Made by a program: the position numbers and the translations under genes
DNA from: Planctomycetaceae bacterium
GTDB lineage: Bacteria > Planctomycetota > Planctomycetia > Pirellulales > Thermoguttaceae
Direction: 5' to 3'
Assembly (NCBI GenBank): GCA_009776995.1
Contig: WRMR01000022.1
Span: 1 to 19,424, forward strand
Length of the DNA: 19,424 nt
In this document: in pieces, positions 1 through 8,220 of the stretch
Numbering within the stretch: position 1 is the stretch's first letter
Layout: every line of letters begins with the position of its first letter
The notes under the pieces: generated by a model
The model's input: only the letters and a program-made list of their open reading frames with translations
Databases searched by the model: none
What the model was told of the DNA's origin: nothing

Positions 1-2
1 TC

Positions 3-947
3 CTGGTCGTGATAGCGATCATCGGGATTTTGATCGCGTTATTATTACCTGCGGTTCAGGCGGCGAGAGAGGCTGCCAGGAGGATGCAGTGTACGAACAA
101 CCTCAAAAACATCATGCTGGGAGTTCACAACTACCATGATTCTTGTAGAGTGATTCCGGGTTACGCTCTCAATTGGACCGACGATCTTTCCTGGATGGTG
201 CGAATTCTCCCTTATGTTGAGCAGTCCGCCATTTACAGCAACTTGACTCCTCAGTGTTGGTGGTCGATTGGTGCCGGAAATCCACCCAGAGGGTACAACT
301 CACAGGAACGAATCGCACTTTTCCGAACCAGGTTTACCTTGTTTGAATGCCCGACTCTGGGTGGTGCCTTGATGCAAGGCACCTTCACCGACGATCAGGA
401 ATGGGCCAGGTATTCTTACTGTTATGCCGCGTGCCTTGGACCAACCCATTATGGGCAACACGATTTTTTGACCATCCATCCCACCCTGTTTTCCCAGGAA
501 GACCGTTGGTACAGGCCGGCCGGTCAACCTTTCGTCAATGAAAATCTCAACAGAGCCTTCGGGGTGGTCACGGATGGTTTGAGCAATACGATGTTTTTCG
601 CCGAGGTCGCGCCGCCGACCAGTAATCCAGGGGCAACCACTTATGGGAACATTCTGATGGGAAACGGAGCCGCTTTTACGACCTTGCGAATGATCAACGA
701 TTTTTTGGAATTTGATTACTGTGTGACTTGTTGGGATCCCGGCACCGTCGGGCGCGGGGGGAAGGCCGTTTGTGTGCAAGACTGGAGATATGATGTGCAA
801 ACACATACGGCACGCAGTATGCACACCGGCGGCGTCAACGCGGCCATGGGAGATGGTTCCATTCATTTCCTGTCGGACACCATCAGCGTCAGAACCTGGG
901 GTTGCCTGGGTAACGGCGGTGACGGCATGACGGTCTCCATTCCGTAA
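3..947 (+). CDS. DUF1559 pilin-like protein, 5' end missing
   Basis: This gene enters the window already open: codons from position 3 read LVVIAIIGILIALLLPAVQA, the hydrophobic helix that follows the prepilin GFTLVE cleavage motif. The true start therefore lies upstream, and the GTG at 9 is an internal valine codon. The helix runs into AAREAARRMQCTNNLKN, typical of the planctomycete DUF1559 family. Near the C-terminus is the family's H-X9-DG motif (HTGGVNAAMGDG), followed by IHFLSD. DUF1559 proteins are presumed to be processed by prepilin peptidase and to sit at the cell surface or in a pilus-like structure; their role is unknown. The missing part should be only about 10-20 residues. The next gene starts 62 bases downstream, so co-transcription is likely. 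Family assignment is firm; function is not. Confidence 0.93.
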   Translation: MVVIAIIGILIALLLPAVQAAREAARRMQCTNNLKNIMLGVHNYHDSCRVIPGYALNWTDDLSWMVRILPYVEQSAIYSNLTPQCWWSIGAGNPPRGYNSQERIALFRTRFTLFECPTLGGALMQGTFTDDQEWARYSYCYAACLGPTHYGQHDFLTIHPTLFSQEDRWYRPAGQPFVNENLNRAFGVVTDGLSNTMFFAEVAPPTSNPGATTYGNILMGNGAAFTTLRMINDFLEFDYCVTCWDPGTVGRGGKAVCVQDWRYDVQTHTARSMHTGGVNAAMGDGSIHFLSDTISVRTWGCLGNGGDGMTVSIP

Positions 948-1009
948 AAGGCTTTCCATGGTCTTTCTTGCGAGTGATGACAATGATAATGAATCGAGAG
1001 AGGTCACCC

Positions 1010-3223
1010 ATGAAACAATTCTTTCTCCCATGGATCGTTTTGTTGTTTCCGTTATCGGGAGTACTTTGGGCTGCGGAAATGGTGAATGATCCAACGAACA
1101 GCGTTGATGAACCGGCAGAGGATTTCCCTCGCTATGAAATCGACGGCTTTGAAGCGGAAGGCAATGCGATTCGGCATTTGCACTGGCGTCATTATCAACG
1201 GCCGGATTCGATTTCGCCGCAAATTTCCCGCCAGGGAACAAACATCCCGGGCCCGTTATGTGTTTTATGGGACGACTGGATTCAATCGCCGGCGATATGG
1301 CCTGCGACCACCCAACAACCGGAAGTGCTTGATGCCTGGCGACTCGGATTTCTCCGACGTCCCATCGCCTCAGACGGTTATATTGCGACAGATTTTTCGC
1401 TGCTCCAATCCTATGCCCATCCGTACTCCTGGGTTTTTCCCGTCTGGTTTCACGGAATCGGCGGAATGGGGTGGCATTTTTCCTACGCGGACGACACCTT
1501 GTATGAAGGAAATCCCAATTTCGGCTTTCGTCCGGCCGGACCGGTATCAAACGACGATTGGTCATCGTTCGGAGTTGTTTCGACGGAAATCACAAGTGAT
1601 GGTTGGATGCTCGCACTGACCGAACCGGGGGCGTATGTGCAATCGCCTGCCGTCGGGATTATGTCCGAACAGGCACCGTGGGTCCAGGTACGGTTTCGTC
1701 ATTTGAAAGGAAACATCAAGCCGCGATTCCAGTGGACGACCAGGGAGCATCCTGATTTTGATGACATCAAATCACTCCCGATTCCGCTTCCCGAATTGGA
1801 AGAACCGGTTGCGATCACAGTCCCAGTGTACCGGCATCCCTATTGGTCGGGAACTGTTACGGGCATTCGGATCGATTGGGGAAACGCCGATCCGGGTGCG
1901 GTTGTTGCATTTCGGGGACTTTGTACCCATTATGACACACGACACAATACGAACAACGCTTTTTTCGTGCGGGGCGCATTACGGCATTTCGCATGGACCG
2001 GCGACAAAGCATTTTTGAGCGAAATCATGGGAAAGGTTCGCCGGGCATTGCGGCATGACTTGCGGGAATTTCAGGTCAGCAGCGAACACTATGTACTCAC
2101 GACATGGCCGGGGCATGATGGTCGTGCCGGTCTCGTTTTGACGCCGGAGGGACATTGGACAAAGCGAATTGGTTCTGGAATCGGAAACAATTACTGGGAC
2201 ATTTTCCCGTTCGGACACCATGACGCTTATGCGACGATTCAACTGTACCCCGCCCTTTTGATGCTTGCTGATGCAGAACGGCGATTCGGGAATACGATTC
2301 CGGGGGTTGGTGAAGAAACACCATTCGATCCTCAGTATCTTGAAGAACTTGCCGCCAAGATGAAAACGAAATTCAACGACCTGTTTTGGGTGCCGGAAAC
2401 AGGACGTTTTGCCGGCTGGATTGACGCTGATGGCATTGTCCGCGACTTTGGTTTCACTTCGCTCAACCTGGAGGCAATCCACTACGGACTTGCAAGTGAC
2501 GAACATGCCCGTTCGGTGCTTGACTGGCTGAGCGGTGACCGGCTCGTCGATGGGGATATCAATCAAGGAGCCGATATCTATCATTCACGGTTTGCTCCGC
2601 GATGCACCACTAAATTCAACCCTGATTGCTGGTTTTGGATGTATGGGCCGGCACCCGTCGAAGGGCGGGACAACCGCTTGCAGGAAGGCGGGTTAGTACT
2701 CGGTTTTTCGTACTTCGATGTGATGGCACGTTTGAAAGTCCACGGAGCCGACGATGCTTGGAAACGAATGCGTGACATCTCCGAATGGTACCGCGACGTA
2801 CTCAAGGCGGGCGGTTACGAAGCCTATTATGCCGGAACCGGCGTGACGCTACAAGGCAATAACGTGGGCGGCGGATTGGGACTGGCTCACGAGTTTTTCG
2901 AGAGCATCATGGTTCCAACCGTATTGCTTGACGGATTTCTCGGTTTTGTCCCTGACGCGGAAGGTTTCGCCGTTTTGCCGCAATTTCCGTCCGATTGGTC
3001 GAAATTGCGTATCACCCGAATCGCCTGGCGAGAAATGGTACTTGATATTACCGTGACGCCCGACCGGATCACCATCAACTCCGAAGGAGCACGTATGCCC
3101 TGCAAGGTTTGCGTACCGCGTGGCTGGAAACGCACCGAAGTCCCGGCCACATCTCAAGCAAACGGCATCGACACTTTTACCGTTGATTTTTCGCAAACGC
3201 TGCGGGCGGTTTTTGAGAAGTGA
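1010..3223 (+). CDS. secreted six-hairpin glycosidase-like protein
   Basis: A 737-residue exported protein. I chose the ATG at 1010 because GAGAGAGG (996-1003) sits 6 bases upstream and because the protein then begins with a clean signal peptide (MKQFFLPWIVLLFPLSGVLWAAE, cleavage near residue 22). An in-frame start at 968 would put 14 charged residues in front of the signal. The N-terminal part (about 60-300) looks beta-rich. From about 310 to 640 there are alternating helices with aromatic and acidic clusters (NNAFFVRGALRHFAWTGD, GNNYWDIFPFGHHDAYA, GGLGLAHEFFESIMVPTVLL), as in (alpha/alpha)6 glycosidases. The C-terminal segment GFLGFVPDAEGFAVLPQFP resembles the beta-sandwich that closes GH65/78/95-like enzymes. 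I cannot fix the GH family or catalytic acids. Neighbouring secreted hydrolases support glycan degradation. Confidence 0.85.
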   Translation: MKQFFLPWIVLLFPLSGVLWAAEMVNDPTNSVDEPAEDFPRYEIDGFEAEGNAIRHLHWRHYQRPDSISPQISRQGTNIPGPLCVLWDDWIQSPAIWPATTQQPEVLDAWRLGFLRRPIASDGYIATDFSLLQSYAHPYSWVFPVWFHGIGGMGWHFSYADDTLYEGNPNFGFRPAGPVSNDDWSSFGVVSTEITSDGWMLALTEPGAYVQSPAVGIMSEQAPWVQVRFRHLKGNIKPRFQWTTREHPDFDDIKSLPIPLPELEEPVAITVPVYRHPYWSGTVTGIRIDWGNADPGAVVAFRGLCTHYDTRHNTNNAFFVRGALRHFAWTGDKAFLSEIMGKVRRALRHDLREFQVSSEHYVLTTWPGHDGRAGLVLTPEGHWTKRIGSGIGNNYWDIFPFGHHDAYATIQLYPALLMLADAERRFGNTIPGVGEETPFDPQYLEELAAKMKTKFNDLFWVPETGRFAGWIDADGIVRDFGFTSLNLEAIHYGLASDEHARSVLDWLSGDRLVDGDINQGADIYHSRFAPRCTTKFNPDCWFWMYGPAPVEGRDNRLQEGGLVLGFSYFDVMARLKVHGADDAWKRMRDISEWYRDVLKAGGYEAYYAGTGVTLQGNNVGGGLGLAHEFFESIMVPTVLLDGFLGFVPDAEGFAVLPQFPSDWSKLRITRIAWREMVLDITVTPDRITINSEGARMPCKVCVPRGWKRTEVPATSQANGIDTFTVDFSQTLRAVFEK

Positions 3224-3305
3224 AGAACGCCGGATTTTTGCTGGAAAGAAACAGGTTAAATTGCCGGAGCCCCTTCATTAACACTATTTCAGGAGTCCAT
3301 TGACC

Positions 3306-3668
3306 ATGTTTCGTTTTCTGTCATTTTCGGTATTTGTGTTGTTTTGTTCGGGAATGCTTTTCGCCAACGGACCGGGTTTGCCCACGACGGAAGCCGTCGG
3401 CAATGTGGATGGCGTGCTGAACTGGTCGCTAGGGAGTATTGCCCCAAATGACTCGAAGTTGCAAACGGTTTTTCTCGTGTATGGTTTGACATTGAGCCCC
3501 GGTTATCACATTTTCCAGGAACCCTACCTGACTCTGCTGGGTTCCGCCGGATGGGGAGCCCCGGTTCAAAACACGGGACAGCCGGGCTACGGATTTGCCG
3601 ACGTCATCCCGGGATCGTTTGGTGATGATATTTATCAACAAGGAATTGAAATCATGGTGTTGTTATGA
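3306..3668 (+). CDS. small secreted protein of unknown function
   Basis: A 120-residue protein beginning with a signal peptide (MFRFLSFSVFVLFCSGMLFANG, cleavage near residue 21). I prefer the ATG at 3306, 10 bases after AGGAG (3291-3295), to the in-frame TTG at 3300, which would be only 4 bases away. The mature part is short, Gly/Pro-rich and probably beta-structured (VLNWSLGSIAPNDSK, SPGYHIFQEPYLTLLG), with no catalytic motif I recognise. Its stop overlaps the ATG of the following lipoprotein gene (ATGA at 3665-3668), so the two are probably translationally coupled and their products may act together at the envelope. It could also be a remnant of a longer protein. Role unknown. Confidence 0.7.
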   Translation: MFRFLSFSVFVLFCSGMLFANGPGLPTTEAVGNVDGVLNWSLGSIAPNDSKLQTVFLVYGLTLSPGYHIFQEPYLTLLGSAGWGAPVQNTGQPGYGFADVIPGSFGDDIYQQGIEIMVLL

Positions 3669-4084
3669 AAAGAAATCGTATGGCTGTTCCAGTATCCGCT
3701 TGCGTTTTGATATTGCTCTTTCTTGTATCCGGTTGCGGGGACGGCAAGGTGCGTATCCAGGGAAAAGTGAGTTACGACGGCAAAGCGGTCGAACGCGGTT
3801 CCGTTGCTTTTGTCGGGGACAAAGGACAAGGGACGGTTTTCGGCGAGCAGTTCAAAAACGGAAGTTATGCGGCACGGGTTCCCAAAGGAGATTACCTCGT
3901 CAAGATCAACGGGTTTGAATCCGTCAAACTGGACCAGCCGATTCCCGGTGTTGCCGGATCACCCCCGACAACACATACCGACAAATCCATCATTCCGGGA
4001 AAGTATAACATGTTTTCGCAAATGTTCATCGAAATTGACGGCTCCAAAAAAGTGTTCGACTTCGATTTGGAAAAGGCGGAATAA
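3665..4084 (+). CDS. lipoprotein with a transthyretin-like beta domain
   Basis: A 139-residue lipoprotein. The N-terminus is positively charged, then hydrophobic, and ends in a lipobox VSGC with Cys24 as the lipidation site, followed by GDGK. The mature region (VRIQGKVSYDGKAVERGSVAFVGDKG ... GSYAARVPKGDYLVKI, split here by an intervening stretch) has the pattern of small carboxypeptidase-regulatory or transthyretin-like beta-sandwich domains, common as stand-alone lipoproteins next to DUF1559 genes in Planctomycetota. It starts inside the stop codon of the preceding gene (ATGA). No strong ribosome site lies at close range, which fits translational coupling. Such proteins have no proven role; a structural or binding function at the outer surface is a guess. 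Confidence 0.87.
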   Translation: MKRNRMAVPVSACVLILLFLVSGCGDGKVRIQGKVSYDGKAVERGSVAFVGDKGQGTVFGEQFKNGSYAARVPKGDYLVKINGFESVKLDQPIPGVAGSPPTTHTDKSIIPGKYNMFSQMFIEIDGSKKVFDFDLEKAE

Positions 4085-4098
4085 GGACATGACATAAT

Positions 4099-5217
4099 AT
4101 GAAACGACCATTCTTGATATCGGCTTTGTGTTGGGTTGCGTTGAATTCCTGCTTCGGTGTTTTCACGAGTGTCTGTTGCCTGGCGGAGGATCAAAAGCAA
4201 GGAACGTTTATAACACCCAATCCGCCTCGTGCCTATTCTGACGGGCGTCCGAATCCGGCGTATCGTTTGGAAGCGGTCGATTCCGGACGTTTGCTTCGGC
4301 ATGGGGACGGGCCGGAGGATTGTGACATCAACGGAATGCGTGAGGCAAGTCTCATTGAACATGACGGCACGTACCACCTCTATTATGACGGCTGCGGTCC
4401 GAAAGGTTGGGTGGCCTGTCTCGCAACGAGTACCGACCTTTTGCATTGGACGAAACACGGCCCGAAATTGACGCTCGGTGAACCTGGCGAAGCCGATTCG
4501 GGAACGGCCACCTCGCCGTGGTTGATACGGGACACGGAAGGTACTTGGCACATGTTTTATGTCAGCTGCCAAACGACAACGCCGCCGCCGTTTCTGGTTC
4601 CGGCCGTCCCCTACACTGCCTCGAAAGCCCGGAGCGACTCGCCTGCCGGACCGTGGGAAAAACAGAAGGAGACGATCCCTTTCCGTCCCACTCCAGGCAC
4701 GTACAACTCGGATACGGCCAATCCCGGTTTTATCGTTAAAAAGGAAGACGAATACCTGATGTTTTACAGTGCGGCCGTAAGCGGACCATTCAAACGAACG
4801 CTTGCACTTGCTCGAACCCATGATTTGAACGGAACGTGGCAGGTGGCACCCGAACCGCTGTTTTCGCTCGACGAACAGATTGAGAATTCGTCACTGTACT
4901 TTGAGCCGACAAATCAAACGTGGTTCCTTTTTACCAACCATATCGGGATCAATGAACAAGGGGTGGAGTACACCGATGCCATTTGGGTTTATTGGAGCAA
5001 AAACCTCGAACATTGGGACGCCAATCACAAAGCCGTTGTACTTGATGGACACAATTGCGTCTGGTCGAACGCCTGTCTCGGAATGCCAAGCGTCATTCGG
5101 AAAGGAGACCGGCTCGCGTTGTTTTATGACGCTCCCGGCGGTGACAGTATCGACCACATGAAGCGTGATATCGGCCTTGCATGGCTGCCATTGCCACTTG
5201 TGCCGCCGAAAGATTAA
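4099..5217 (+). CDS. secreted five-bladed beta-propeller glycosidase (GH43/32/130-like)
   Basis: A 372-residue exported protein with a signal peptide (first ~29 residues, ending CCLAED). AAGGA (4083-4087) lies 11 bases before the ATG. The mature protein shows repeated beta-propeller blade signatures: an acidic residue near a loop, then a strand with W/Y-H-L/M-Y/F-Y. Examples are REASLIEHDGTYHLYYDG, SPWLIRDTEGTWHMFYVS, NPGFIVKKEDEYLMFYSAA, LYFEPTNQTWFLFTNH and MPSVIRKGDRLALFYDAP. STDLLHWTKHG and SKNLEHWD are the usual 'cold W' turns between blades. This is typical of GH43, GH32, GH68 and GH130 enzymes. The candidate acids are the Asp in PEDCD and the Glu in MREAS, but I cannot assign them. It sits between a lipoprotein gene and a second glycosidase on the same strand. 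Confidence 0.82.
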   Translation: MKRPFLISALCWVALNSCFGVFTSVCCLAEDQKQGTFITPNPPRAYSDGRPNPAYRLEAVDSGRLLRHGDGPEDCDINGMREASLIEHDGTYHLYYDGCGPKGWVACLATSTDLLHWTKHGPKLTLGEPGEADSGTATSPWLIRDTEGTWHMFYVSCQTTTPPPFLVPAVPYTASKARSDSPAGPWEKQKETIPFRPTPGTYNSDTANPGFIVKKEDEYLMFYSAAVSGPFKRTLALARTHDLNGTWQVAPEPLFSLDEQIENSSLYFEPTNQTWFLFTNHIGINEQGVEYTDAIWVYWSKNLEHWDANHKAVVLDGHNCVWSNACLGMPSVIRKGDRLALFYDAPGGDSIDHMKRDIGLAWLPLPLVPPKD

Positions 5218-5270
5218 GGCGATAGAGTCGGACATTGAGTCAATGAAAAACGTCAATCTTTTTTCCGAAT

Positions 5271-5290
5271 GAGAGAATAGTGAGAGAATA
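5271..5290 (+). repeat. tandem GAGAGAATA before a glycosidase gene
   Basis: GAGAGAATA occurs twice with an 11-base period (5271-5279 and 5282-5290) directly before the ATG at 5294. The copies contain the only purine-rich stretches that could serve as ribosome binding sites for that start. It may be a chance duplication or a doubled binding site. Confidence 0.5.
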
Positions 5291-5293
5291 ATA

Positions 5294-7264
5294 ATGCGAT
5301 TGATCGTAATATTAAGCGTGATCCTTGGGAGTTTGACCGGTGTTGCATTGGCCGAACAGACAACGGTAAAGATTCGGTGCGAGACACGGGAAGGTGCGCC
5401 GGGGCTTGGTTTTTTGAGCTGGGACACCGAAGGGGGAAATCGGGTTGATGAAAACCTGCTTTTGCCGGACAACGGTGTTTCGTTGTACGCCCATGTCGGC
5501 GACGATTGGAACCTGTTGCAAGACGTAACGGTTTCGCAAGATATTGCCGCCGGGACGATTCGGCAGGTTTATCGGCTTTCACCGGAAACGCAGTTGATTT
5601 GGCAGACGACGACGGCACAGTCGAACGCCCTTCAGGAAGGGGACGCGGCACTCACCATGCGGTTTTCGCTCGACGGTTCGTTTCCGGCGGGAATGACCGG
5701 GGTTCGCCTGCTGTTACCGTTCAATCCGCGTGTGACTCCAACGACGGCAATCCCCGACCGATTTGACGCCGCAGGCGGTTTCAACCTCCCGGCAATTGTC
5801 AGTGCCCCCGACTTCGGGCAAATGGTACTTGCCGAAAAAAACGGTCGTACCGCAGGCGGTTTACTGCTTGGAAGCCGAGCGGAAAAAATCGTGCATCTTG
5901 TCATTGACCTTCCGCTCGACGATGCGTCGCGCGAATCGACCTTGACGTTGACGCCGCTTGTTCTCAAGTCACCCGACGGTTTGAGCAACCGGGAACTTTG
6001 GCAAAAAGCTCGTCGCGGCTGGTTCAATCCTCTGCAAACCACTTGCCGCTGGGGCGACCCCAACAACCCTTATAGCGCACCGCCGGGACTGCTCGCCAAT
6101 AATGTTGTGAGTGATCCGGCCAGTTGTTCGCTCTGGTTTTATGCCGATCAGGCGTTTTGGACGCCGCAACCAACGTCCGGCATTTCGATCATGAACACCG
6201 TGCGTTCGACCACCGACTTCTGGCTCGATCACAAAGTCAAGGAAAACGGCGAAGTGATCTGCTACTGGCATTATGCCGGTTTTCTGGACGCCAATGCCGG
6301 GCCGATCATTGCCGCGTGGGATTACGCAGCCGCGACAAACGACACGCAATGGCTTGAAAGTAAAATTGAACGCCTTGAATTTGTTGCTGATTATCTTGTC
6401 AGCCGTGACATGGACGGTGACGGAATGGTCGAAGCCATTCAATCGGGCAATTACGGAACTCTCATGGAACCAAACCGCTCGTGTGCCTGGTGGGACGCAC
6501 TCAATTGCGGACACAAGGACGGTTACACCAACGCGGTCATTTTTCGTGCATGGTGCTGCCTGGCCGACCTGGAACGAAAACTCGGACGAACCGAACAGGC
6601 GAAAAAATATGCAAGGTATGCCAAAAAACTGAAAGCGTCTTATGCCGAAAATTTGCGAAATCCCGAAACAGGCTGGCTCGCCTGGTGGAAGAGCGAGGAT
6701 GGCATGTTGCACGATTACGCTTCCCCGACGATCAACGGCATGGCCATTGAATATGGGCTTGTTTCGTCTGAAGAAGGGAGAGCCATTTTACAAAAGCTCT
6801 GGGAAAAAATGGACGAAGTTGGTTTCAGCCGGTTCGATCTCGGGGTGCCGCCGATGCTGATTCCTGTTTTACGGGCCGATTATTTGCTCCCAAACGCTAT
6901 CGGCTGTCCCCAGCGGGAGGATGGCACCGACACGTTGGGGCATTACATGAACGGTGGGATTACGGCCGGGCATGTGTTCCATTTTCTCGCCGCGCATTAC
7001 ATTGTCGGCATGGATGAAAAAGCGGACTTCCTGCTTCAGGAAATGTTGAAACGTCAGGCGGAAGGCAAGTTTCAGAACGGCGTCACTGATGCCGCCTACC
7101 AGGGAATCGATTGGACCGATTGGCAGGGCAACCCGACCGGATATGAAGGTTATCTTGCTGAGAGTTGCCGTTTTTTGCAGGCAATTGTGATTCGGGAACC
7201 CGAATTGCGAACCAAGTATTATGCTCCGATTGTCAATCTTGAGGACGATTTTTACAACGAATAG
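5294..7264 (+). CDS. secreted six-hairpin glycosidase-like protein, second copy type
   Basis: A 656-residue exported protein. The signal peptide MRLIVILSVILGSLTGVALA is probably cleaved after residue 20. Residues ~25-230 look like an N-terminal beta-sandwich. From about 250 the sequence has helical hairpins with rich aromatic and acidic motifs: ENGEVICYWHYAGF, RDMDGDGMVEAIQSGNYG (about 371-388), CAWWDALNCGHKDGYTNA and GWLAWWKSEDG. It ends with GYEGYLAESCRFLQAI and REPELRTKYY. This is the architecture of (alpha/alpha)6 glycosidases; the DGDG loop recalls GH116 and amylo-alpha-1,6-glucosidase-like proteins. The exact family and specificity are not identifiable by eye. It is distinct in sequence from the other six-hairpin protein in this run (1010-3223), so it is not a recent duplicate. 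It is the last gene of the first cassette. Confidence 0.85.
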   Translation: MRLIVILSVILGSLTGVALAEQTTVKIRCETREGAPGLGFLSWDTEGGNRVDENLLLPDNGVSLYAHVGDDWNLLQDVTVSQDIAAGTIRQVYRLSPETQLIWQTTTAQSNALQEGDAALTMRFSLDGSFPAGMTGVRLLLPFNPRVTPTTAIPDRFDAAGGFNLPAIVSAPDFGQMVLAEKNGRTAGGLLLGSRAEKIVHLVIDLPLDDASRESTLTLTPLVLKSPDGLSNRELWQKARRGWFNPLQTTCRWGDPNNPYSAPPGLLANNVVSDPASCSLWFYADQAFWTPQPTSGISIMNTVRSTTDFWLDHKVKENGEVICYWHYAGFLDANAGPIIAAWDYAAATNDTQWLESKIERLEFVADYLVSRDMDGDGMVEAIQSGNYGTLMEPNRSCAWWDALNCGHKDGYTNAVIFRAWCCLADLERKLGRTEQAKKYARYAKKLKASYAENLRNPETGWLAWWKSEDGMLHDYASPTINGMAIEYGLVSSEEGRAILQKLWEKMDEVGFSRFDLGVPPMLIPVLRADYLLPNAIGCPQREDGTDTLGHYMNGGITAGHVFHFLAAHYIVGMDEKADFLLQEMLKRQAEGKFQNGVTDAAYQGIDWTDWQGNPTGYEGYLAESCRFLQAIVIREPELRTKYYAPIVNLEDDFYNE

Positions 7265-7270
7265 AAGGCG

Positions 7271-7303
7271 TTGTCCTTGTCCACGGCTTTTGCACGAGGA
7301 CGA
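7271..7303 (+). terminator. weak hairpin after glycosidase gene
   Basis: A 10-base stem with wobble pairs (7271-7280 with 7294-7303, core GTCCTTGT/ACGAGGAC) begins 7 bases after the stop codon. It lacks a following T run, so a rho-independent terminator is only a possibility. The rest of 7304-7503 has no gene that I can see. Confidence 0.25.
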
Positions 7304-7387
7304 AAACACCGAATCAGAATGAAAATTGGTGTGAAAATCAAAATGAAACTCGAATATTGCCCAATTGCCCTAAATTACACATTCACA

Positions 7388-7415
7388 TTGAGTAGTTTAA
7401 CATAAATTCTATCAT
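7388..7415 (+). promoter_or_regulatory. candidate sigma-70-type promoter for the pseudopilin operon
   Basis: TTGAGT (7388-7393) and TATCAT (7410-7415) are separated by 16 bases in an AT-rich stretch, about 90 bases ahead of the first pseudopilin gene. The -10 box matches the consensus at 5 of 6 positions and the -35 box at 4 of 6. Spacing and location fit, but AT-rich DNA yields such matches by chance. Confidence 0.35.
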
Positions 7416-7503
7416 TTTTGAAAAATTCGCCCCGAATCCGGCCGCTTGGTGTTAATATTGGGGAGATTGACGAATCAACCCAAGTCCCTTGCGGAACCCC
7501 ACG

Positions 7504-8220
7504 ATGCGACATAACATAAGAGCAAATCAAGGCTTCACGCTGCTTGAAGTCATGCTCGTCATGGCCATTCTGGTGGTCATTGCGTCACTTTCACTTCGAT
7601 TTACTTCAGGCGTGGTGGCGCATTACCGTCTCCGGCAGTCGTCGGATGATATTCGTGCGGAATGGACGTGGCTGCGGAGCAAGGCAATGGAAGACGGGCA
7701 AATTTACTGTTTTCGATTTTCGTACAGCGAGAACGTGTATCGGGTGGACCGTGTTTTGGACGCGCATTTTACAGCGAAATTTGATGAACCAAATCGCGCA
7801 AATTATAGTGACGACCCGATTTGGGATAAAACGATTGACCCGGATGAGCTGACCCGGGAAGATTACTTTCTGCCCGACCCGGACATGGAATACGGTCAAA
7901 CACCGATTGTCCTTTCCCAGAAAACGGAACTGCCGAAAAACTGCTTTTTCGCCGATGGATACGTCAAGCCAGATGCCCGTGGCCGGTATTATGAGGGAAC
8001 AGACAATTATTCCTTCAGTAGCGGCACCTGGTCGCAGCCAATTCTCTTCTACCCGGACGGGACGACATCGACGGCAACGATTTTAATCAAAAACGAACAG
8101 GCACGCTGTATCGAGTTGCACCTTCGCGGGCTGACCGGTGCGGTAGCGGTCAGTGCCATCGGTTCGGAGACCAGCTACGAAGGTTATCTTGACGTCACCG
8201 CGACGAGGAATATGCCATGA
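7504..8220 (+). CDS. GspH/FimT-like pseudopilin
   Basis: A 238-residue type IV pilin-like protein. The N-terminus MRHNIRANQGFTLLEVMLVM is a classical class III (prepilin) signal: a short basic leader, cleavage between Gly10 and Phe11, and the conserved Glu at mature position 5, then a hydrophobic helix to about residue 33. The region after the helix (IRAEWTWLRSKAMEDGQIYCFRF) and the late strand FYPDGTTSTATILIKN resemble GspH/FimT minor pseudopilins, which seed or cap pilus-like fibres in type II secretion and type IV pilus systems. I chose the ATG at 7504; an in-frame TTG at 7489 would add five residues. Neither has a clear ribosome site. Its stop overlaps the ATG of the next gene (ATGA, 8217-8220). 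Confidence 0.87.
   Translation: MRHNIRANQGFTLLEVMLVMAILVVIASLSLRFTSGVVAHYRLRQSSDDIRAEWTWLRSKAMEDGQIYCFRFSYSENVYRVDRVLDAHFTAKFDEPNRANYSDDPIWDKTIDPDELTREDYFLPDPDMEYGQTPIVLSQKTELPKNCFFADGYVKPDARGRYYEGTDNYSFSSGTWSQPILFYPDGTTSTATILIKNEQARCIELHLRGLTGAVAVSAIGSETSYEGYLDVTATRNMP

Noticed and set aside
300..1565. 421-codon open frame on the - strand
   Set aside because: It lies antisense to the DUF1559 gene and the start of the glycosidase gene, shows no domain, signal or ribosome site, and reads as a composition shadow.
7446..7462. Possible sigma-54 site TTGGTGTTAATATTGGG before the pseudopilin operon
   Set aside because: The essential GC at -12 is GG and four other conserved positions differ.
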